DNA of 44,605 nt from JAMOQA01 sp964420365 (GTDB taxonomy: Bacteria; Acidobacteriota; Polarisedimenticolia; J045): positions 1 through 44,605 of the forward strand of contig CAYQTA010000027.1 in assembly GCA_964420365.1 (NCBI GenBank), in the 5' to 3' direction. Made by a program: the position numbers and the translations under genes. Below, piece after piece: positions 40,203 to 44,605 of the stretch. The number at the start of each line of letters is the position of its first letter. The first letter of the stretch is position 1. Under the pieces are notes generated by a model. It was not told the DNA's origin. It worked only from the letters and a program-made list of their open reading frames with translations, and did not search any database.

Positions 40203-40856
40203 TCACCGCTCCGAGCCGGAAGGCTCCCCGCCCCCTTCCTTCCCGGAACCCCCTTCTCCCTCTTCGCCCGACACCAGCTCCACCAACACCTGGTACGACG
40301 GCTCCTTGAGACCCTTCGGGTGGCATGGAAACAGCGAGTCCGGCGACTGCAGGCTGCTCAGAACGCTGATCCGGTACGTCTTCCCACGATCACGCACCTC
40401 CCAGGACATCACGTACTCCGCCCCGTCCAGCAACGCACCCACCAGCACGTCCGGATCACCATGAAATCTCACCCCGTGCATCTCCACCCGCGGCTGGCCG
40501 AACTCCCACATCAGGATCCCCAGCAGGTCCGTGAAGCTCTTCCCCGTCACCCAGTACCCCCGTGCCGGCGGCTTCCCCTCCCTCTCGTAGAACGTCATCC
40601 ACCGTACCCACATCCACAGCACGGGCACCCGCGGCAGCTCGCACGCACCGCACCGCACCCCGGACGCCACCTCCCGCCCCTCCTCGCATCGCGCCCCCTC
40701 GAGCTCGGGCCACGGATCGATGTCCAGCACCGGGTCTCCCAGCCCGATCAGCTCCGGCGGAGCCCCCGCCACCGGCGCCAGCCCGCCGACCACCACGATC
40801 CCGGCCGCCACCAGCACCCCCCGGCACCACCAGTTCCATGCCCGACGATCGCTCAT
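40203..40856 (-). CDS. Unrecognised exported protein, paralogue of the next gene downstream
   Basis: 217 aa, signal peptide WCRGVLVAAGIVVVGGLAPVAG after a short basic start. It shares with the product at 39265-39888 the pattern WPELEGARCE, GVRCGAC, GYWV, LLGILMWEFGQPR, GAEYVMSW, GKTYRI, CHPKGLK and VELV. The tail is low complexity (GEEGEGGSGKEGGGEPSG). The start at 40856 has GGAGGT 4 nt upstream; ATGs at 40859 and 40868 are alternatives. The mature part probably folds as a small disulfide-bonded beta domain. It lies downstream of repeat A copy 1 and in the same direction as its neighbours. Function unknown. Confidence 0.75.
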   Translation of the reverse strand: MSDRRAWNWWCRGVLVAAGIVVVGGLAPVAGAPPELIGLGDPVLDIDPWPELEGARCEEGREVASGVRCGACELPRVPVLWMWVRWMTFYEREGKPPARGYWVTGKSFTDLLGILMWEFGQPRVEMHGVRFHGDPDVLVGALLDGAEYVMSWEVRDRGKTYRISVLSSLQSPDSLFPCHPKGLKEPSYQVLVELVSGEEGEGGSGKEGGGEPSGSER

Positions 40857-40950
40857 CATCACCTCCATCCCCCCGTACCGACCGGCCGACCCGTCTCCTC
40901 TCCGGGGAGTACCCCGAACCTCGTGTCCGGAAAGGTGTCCCGGAAACGAC

Positions 40951-41080
40951 CACCTTTCCCGGAGTGCTCCCGAAGGGGCCGTCACCCGGAGGATACCGCG
41001 ACCACCGGAGCGCGGGAGCCCTGCCGGACCGACGTCGAGCGGTGCCCTCTCCGCGGGATCCGCGGCTCCATCACCTGCTC
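40951..41080. repeat. Repeat A, copy 1 (about 130 nt)
   Basis: Matches 44478-44605 at the right edge. The last 105 nt differ at only about three positions. It contains the palindromic pair CCGCGG-GAT-CCGCGG. On the minus strand it begins at the stop codon of the propeller-like gene and ends about 95 nt before the paralogue gene at 40856, so it fills the gap between them. Confidence 0.85.
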
Positions 41081-42119
41081 ATCGACCCCCCGGGCCCTCT
41101 CCCGCTCCGGCCCCCCCTCGCTCCGCTCCCTCTCCCGACCTGCCACCCGCCCCCAGCGGCGACGGCTTCTCGAACCAGCTCTCCGCGATCCATTCGAAGC
41201 CGTAGTTGTAGTTTCCATCCGGCCCCAGGGACCGAATCGTCCCCCTCTCCACGTCCACGCAGTACAGCAGCACCGTCTCCACGAAGCCACGCAGCCAGAA
41301 CAGCGGGTTCAGCACACCAGGCCACGGCTTCTCCGCACCCACCAGGAACACCCCGTCCGACACCTCCACCGTCCCGCCACGCACGTACAGCCGCCTCGTC
41401 AACAGGCGCGGCGCCTCCTCCGGACGCCTCGGGTCCGCCACCAGCAGATCCCCGATCCAGTCCTTCCGCGCCCGGTACAGCAGGATCCTCTCCGGATCAT
41501 GACCCGGCTCCCCCAGGATATCTCCCCTCCACGGCAACTCCTCCGGACGACCTCCCCGCCACGACACCCGCCACGTCCAGCAGCGATTCTTCGAGTTGCA
41601 CGTGGAGTAGTAGATGTACTCCCCGCACCAGACCACCGAACCCGGCCAGACGTTCCGGTTCACCAGCCGGTAACCCCCGGCCGGATCGTCCAGCCGTGCC
41701 ACCCGCAGCAAGTGACTCTTCGCCTGCGGATCGTACCCACGACCCACAAACCACTCCCCGTCCGGGGACACCGTGATGATCTCCATGTCCAGCCACGGAA
41801 CCTCTCTCCGCGCCAGCAGGTGCCCCTTCAGATCGTATTCCCGCAGCTCGATCTTCCAGCCCGGGCCCTCCACCGGCACCACCAGCACGTTCCGCCTCCG
41901 ATCGTGCCACGCCCGGCCGAAACCTCCCACGCGCCCCTGCCCGCTCGCCAGGACCCCCCGCTTCCAACCCCCTGGACGCAACCACTCCAGGTCGGAACCG
42001 TCCACGAACAATCGACCCTCCGGCACGCCGCACCTCCCGGGCCACCAGCCACCGCACACCACCAGCATCCCCACAACAACCCCCATCCCCACCCATGCGA
42101 TCCACTTCCTCCTCGTCAT
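41079..42119 (-). CDS. Single-pass membrane or exported protein, beta-propeller-like
   Basis: 346 aa. One N-terminal hydrophobic segment (about residues 7-25, IAWVGMGVVVGMLVVCGGWW) serves as anchor or signal. The body alternates short strands with loops that recall six- or seven-bladed propellers: VSPDGEWFVGRGYDP, LLRVARLDDPAGGYRLV, SVVWCGEYIYYSTCNS, LLVADPRRPEEAPRLL and LLYCVDVERGTIRSLGPDGN. The C-terminus is low complexity (GRSGEGAERGGAGAGEGPGG) and encoded by repeat C. The start at 42119 has GGAGG 5 nt upstream. No family recognised. It lies between the two paralogous pairs, with a repeat on each side. Confidence 0.72.
   Translation of the reverse strand: MTRRKWIAWVGMGVVVGMLVVCGGWWPGRCGVPEGRLFVDGSDLEWLRPGGWKRGVLASGQGRVGGFGRAWHDRRRNVLVVPVEGPGWKIELREYDLKGHLLARREVPWLDMEIITVSPDGEWFVGRGYDPQAKSHLLRVARLDDPAGGYRLVNRNVWPGSVVWCGEYIYYSTCNSKNRCWTWRVSWRGGRPEELPWRGDILGEPGHDPERILLYRARKDWIGDLLVADPRRPEEAPRLLTRRLYVRGGTVEVSDGVFLVGAEKPWPGVLNPLFWLRGFVETVLLYCVDVERGTIRSLGPDGNYNYGFEWIAESWFEKPSPLGAGGRSGEGAERGGAGAGEGPGGR
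41104..41144. repeat. Repeat C, copy 2 (about 41 nt)
   Basis: Second copy of the element at 40010-40049. It lies inside the 3' end of the propeller-like gene, just before its stop and repeat A copy 1. Coordinates may be off by a base within the C-runs. Confidence 0.65.
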
Positions 42120-42161
42120 CACTGCCTCCACCATCCTTCCGGCGCCGGCACCAGGGCCGGC

Positions 42162-42415
42162 GGCCCCGGGGCGGTCACGGCCAACGTTCCGGCGTCCTGC
42201 AACACCGGGCCCGACGTTCCGCCGGGTTGCAACAGGTCGTGTTGCAGATCCGGGGGAACGTGGGTCCCGAACGGCCCCGCGGTCGCAGTTTCCGGGAACG
42301 ATGCCCGGACCTGTTGCATTTCCGGGGCAACGTTCCCCCGCTTGTCGCATTCCCGCCGAACGTTCGACTCCCCCCGGGGCTCCCGACGCTCACCCGGCCC
42401 GGCCCCGGTTCTTCT
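42162..42415. repeat. Long repeat B, copy 2 (about 254 nt)
   Basis: Second copy of the element at 39038-39290, about 3.1 kb away in the same orientation. It fills most of the 362-nt gap between the propeller-like gene start (42119) and the stop of the secreted gene at 42482. The gap holds no other recognisable feature. The reading that ends KNRGRAG at 42390 corresponds to the KNGGRAG end of the gene finishing at 39265. Confidence 0.85.
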
Positions 42416-42481
42416 GCTCGAGCGGTAGTTCACCAGCGCGCCGCCGCGTGTGCGCCGGCACCAGGCGCCTCGACGTACTCC

Positions 42482-43399
42482 TCAACGCGCGGGATCGCCC
42501 ACTTCCTTCCCCGTACCTTCCCGTGCCCCGTCGCCCACCGACGATCCGCCGCCCCCGCAACCCGACGGCAGCCGCCTGCACCACCGCTCGATCCTCTCCT
42601 CCGTCCAGGGCTCCTTCCTCATCTCATCGCAACCCGGCAGACCGATCGCCGCAGCATCCCCCTGCATGGTCGGACTCGCCAGGCCCGCACGACACAGGTC
42701 CACGTATGCACGTACAGAACGAACGCACTCCCACACCCTGCGGCTCCGGCCTCCCATCCAGACCCACCAGGTCTCCACCACGAACTCCCACTGGAACCGG
42801 GGCTCGTTCATCAGCGACGCCAGCTCCTCCCGCGCCCCGGCCGGCAGGTCGGCCAGGCGCGTCCGGATCCCGTCGAGCAACAGCCATGACACGCCCACGC
42901 CCACCCAGTGCTCCCCCACGTCGATCTTTTCGACTTCCTCCAGCCTCAGCAGCACGCGAACACCGGTCTCGAACGCCCGCGTTCTCCCATACTTCGGGAT
43001 GCCGACCGACACGAACGACCGTGCCCAAAACCAGCGTTTCCAGTCGAACGACTCCGCCTTCCAGTCGCCCCGTAACCACGCCTCCAGGCACGCCTGCCGA
43101 AGCCCCATCGCACCCCCCCACATCCACTGGGAGCACACCTCCGGATGCCGCCTGACGAAGAGCGTCCCATGAAACCACTGGTCGTAGAACGTCCCCGCCC
43201 GCTCGACCTCCTCCCGCGAAAGCAACGCAGACTCCCCCAGCCTCGAGCACTCCCGTACGCGCGCCTCCGCCTCCTCCCAGCCACCCGCCGGCAACGACGC
43301 CTGCGGCGCCCGACACCCAGTCACGCTCGCACCATCCGTAATCCCAGGCAATACAACCAGGACGCACGCCACTGCCCAAAACGCCCGCCTGCCACTCAT
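42482..43399 (-). CDS. Unrecognised exported protein, tandem paralogue (copy 2)
   Basis: 305 aa with signal peptide (AFWAVACVLVVLPGITDGAS). It is paralogous to the product of 43396-44283: shared LP(A/P)GGWxEAE, FYDQW, HPExCxxWMW, QACLEAWLRG(D/E)W, AESFDW(K/E)RW, CRAGLA, GLPGCxEMR and WTEERIERWCRRL. About eight Cys positions are conserved. The tail is low complexity (GGGGSSVGDGAREGTGKEVG). The ATG overlaps the upstream paralogue stop by 4 nt (ATGA), so the two are coupled. The helical, Trp-rich body matches no family I know. Function unknown. Confidence 0.8.
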   Translation of the reverse strand: MSGRRAFWAVACVLVVLPGITDGASVTGCRAPQASLPAGGWEEAEARVRECSRLGESALLSREEVERAGTFYDQWFHGTLFVRRHPEVCSQWMWGGAMGLRQACLEAWLRGDWKAESFDWKRWFWARSFVSVGIPKYGRTRAFETGVRVLLRLEEVEKIDVGEHWVGVGVSWLLLDGIRTRLADLPAGAREELASLMNEPRFQWEFVVETWWVWMGGRSRRVWECVRSVRAYVDLCRAGLASPTMQGDAAAIGLPGCDEMRKEPWTEERIERWCRRLPSGCGGGGSSVGDGAREGTGKEVGDPAR

Positions 43400-44283
43400 C
43401 GCCCACCCCCTCCCCGCGTCCCCGCACCGCGCGAACCCTCATCCCCGCAACCCGACGCCAGCCGCCTGCACCAACGCTCGATCCTCTCCTCCGTCCAGGA
43501 CTCCCTCCTCATCTCGCTACAACCCGGCAGCCCGACTCTCTCCACTTCCTTCTCCATGCTCGCAGCCGCCAGGCCCGCACGGCACATGTCCCGGTATGCC
43601 ACCACCGACCGCCGACACAGGTCCACGCGACGCCTCTCCACCAACTCCCGGTTCCACCACGACGACACGACCGACTTCCACGCACCACCCGGCCCGTCCA
43701 GCACCACCGCGATCCTCTCGCGACACTCCCGCGGCACGTCCTGCAGCCTCGTCTCGACACACTCTTCCGTCACCCACATCCTCCCGAGGGCCTCCCATCC
43801 CTTCCCCACGTCGACACCGCGACCCTCCAGCTCCAGCAGCACCCGCACCGCCGTCATGAACCCTCTCCTGCGCTCCGAGCACGTCGGTGACAGGCAGAAC
43901 CCGCGGAACTCCACCCATCGCTCCCAGTCGAACGACTCCGCCTCCCATTCACCCCGCAACCACGCCTCCAGGCACGCCTGCCGAATCCCACACGTCCCCA
44001 GCCACATCCACCTCTCGCACGCCTCCGGGTGCCAGTGAACGTAGATCGAGGCACGAAGCCACTGGTCGTAGAAGCGTTTGCCCTCCAACACCTCCTGCTC
44101 CGTCAGGATTGCCGCGTCCCCAAGCCCCCGGCAGTCCTCGACGAGCTGCTCCGCCTCCGCCCATCCTCCCGGAGGAAGGTACCCGTGAACCAGCCGGCAG
44201 GCCGCGGGGCTCGTCGCCCGGGCGGCCCCCGGGACCAGCAGGACCACGACCGATGCCACCCACGCCAGGAGATTACGGCTCAT
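43396..44283 (-). CDS. Unrecognised exported protein, tandem paralogue (copy 1)
   Basis: 295 aa; signal peptide LLAWVASVVVLLVPGAARA. The body is Trp-, Glu- and Arg-rich and mostly helical, with conserved Cys and motifs shared with the overlapping downstream gene (FYDQW, QACLEAWLRGEW, AESFDWERW, WTEERIERWCRRL). Parts of the two genes are almost identical at the DNA level (43444-43501 with 42556-42612; 43959-43989 with 43074-43104), which points to recent duplication or gene conversion. The tail is short and low complexity (GDEGSRGAGTRGGGG). The start at 44283 has GGGAGGT 8 nt upstream. A short frame ending at 44273 overlaps this start. Function unknown. Confidence 0.8.
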   Translation of the reverse strand: MSRNLLAWVASVVVLLVPGAARATSPAACRLVHGYLPPGGWAEAEQLVEDCRGLGDAAILTEQEVLEGKRFYDQWLRASIYVHWHPEACERWMWLGTCGIRQACLEAWLRGEWEAESFDWERWVEFRGFCLSPTCSERRRGFMTAVRVLLELEGRGVDVGKGWEALGRMWVTEECVETRLQDVPRECRERIAVVLDGPGGAWKSVVSSWWNRELVERRRVDLCRRSVVAYRDMCRAGLAAASMEKEVERVGLPGCSEMRRESWTEERIERWCRRLASGCGDEGSRGAGTRGGGGR

Positions 44284-44470
44284 AGCGAAAGACCTCCCAG
44301 TAGCCAAAGCCCTCTGATTCAAAGTCCTCTATTCGGTCTCGCAGGTGACCTTCCGGGCCCTCGGGATCGAACGGACCATGGATCCCATCCTGGCGAATGG
44401 AGATGATCCGGTCCGCACCGCCCCCCTGCCGGCGATCCGCCGGGCTCCTTTCCCGGAACGATCCCGGCAA
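44273..44470 (-). CDS. Short open frame or C-terminal gene remnant ahead of the tandem paralogues
   Basis: The last about 45 codons read like real protein (DRIISIRQDGIHGPFDPEGP, then an acidic helix and GFGYWEVFRYEP) and are less GC-rich than their surroundings. The stop overlaps the next start by 11 nt, as in coupled genes. Upstream the frame runs into repeat A and is closed by a TGA near 44508. No good start with a ribosome site is seen (only TTG at 44470). It may be a remnant whose 5' part was replaced by repeat A, or a small gene of unknown function. Confidence 0.35.
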   Translation of the reverse strand: MPGSFRERSPADRRQGGGADRIISIRQDGIHGPFDPEGPEGHLRDRIEDFESEGFGYWEVFRYEP

Positions 44471-44477
44471 GGGCCCG

Positions 44478-44605
44478 CCCTTTCCAGGGGCGCTCCCGAA
44501 GGGCCGTCACCCGGAGGATACCGCGACCACCGGCCCGCGGGAGCCCTGCCGGACCGACGTCGAGCGGTGCCCTCTCCGCGGGATCCGCGGCTCCATCACC
44601 TGCTC
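44478..44605. repeat. Repeat A, copy 2 (cut by the window edge)
   Basis: Second copy of the element at 40951-41080, same orientation, about 3.5 kb apart. It reaches the last base of the window. By analogy with copy 1, a minus-strand gene probably ends just beyond the edge. Confidence 0.8.

Noticed and set aside
39849..43155. Long plus-strand frames across the accessory block
   Set aside because: They are Pro/Arg/Ser/His-rich without domains. The opposite strand carries signal peptides, paralogy and ribosome sites.
39265..44283. Classical toxin-antitoxin or Rhs/CDI immunity array
   Set aside because: Repeats and remnant-like ends recall such arrays, but no toxin domain, Rhs core or known immunity family is visible. 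Kept only as a hypothesis within the findings.
39038..44605. Insertion sequence or transposon
   Set aside because: No transposase, integrase or recombinase frame is present. The repeats lie in direct orientation and do not bracket a single unit like IS ends.

Overview
The window is very GC-rich bacterial DNA. Start sites are mostly preceded by GGAGG-type ribosome binding sites, and many genes overlap by ATGA or GTGA. Secreted proteins with signal peptides, a lipoprotein-type signal, an outer-membrane beta-barrel and pdxJ point to a diderm (Gram-negative) bacterium. The order hpt-ftsH-folP-cdaA-ybbR-glmM-pdxJ is typical of deltaproteobacterial and acidobacterial lineages. No species can be named from sequence alone.

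Layout, left to right. (1) 1-3764: the 3' part of a PcrA/UvrD helicase gene and a large unrecognised cytoplasmic protein, facing a minus-strand transglutaminase-like/TPR lipoprotein gene. (2) 4876-16130: a three-gene plus-strand operon for very large exported proteins: an IPT/FN3-like protein with a C-terminal beta-barrel, a 1,936-residue protein with four IPT/TIG-like repeats and a Cys-rich end, and a multi-FN3 protein. It ends in a palindromic terminator inside the convergent neighbour. (3) 16153-20557, minus strand: alpha/beta hydrolase, purple-acid-phosphatase-like enzyme, a 66-residue zinc protein, a DUF1848 protein and a TIGR01777 epimerase. (4) 20611-29423: a promoter, a CAU-anticodon tRNA, tilS 8 nt downstream, then hpt, ftsH, folP, cdaA, ybbR, glmM and pdxJ. 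The group includes the c-di-AMP synthesis module linked to cell-wall precursor synthesis. (5) 29458-37718: an NSS transporter with a tiny partner subunit, aconitase, a POT/MFS-type transporter, and a RuBisCO-like protein overlapping a cupin gene. The last pair looks like the core of the methylthioadenosine-isoprenoid shunt. (6) 37878-38816: a YfdX-family exported protein.

(7) 39038-44605 is the accessory-looking part. Five minus-strand genes of no recognised family encode exported proteins. They form two paralogous pairs (39265-40856 and 42482-44283) around one single-pass, propeller-like protein. All five end in low-complexity Gly/Glu/Arg-rich tails. The spaces between them hold two copies each of three long DNA repeats (about 130, 253 and 40 nt), mostly placed at the 3' ends of genes. 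The block holds no transposase, integrase or CRISPR. It is the best candidate here for an undescribed system, perhaps a cassette-like array of secreted proteins, but its function cannot be read from sequence.
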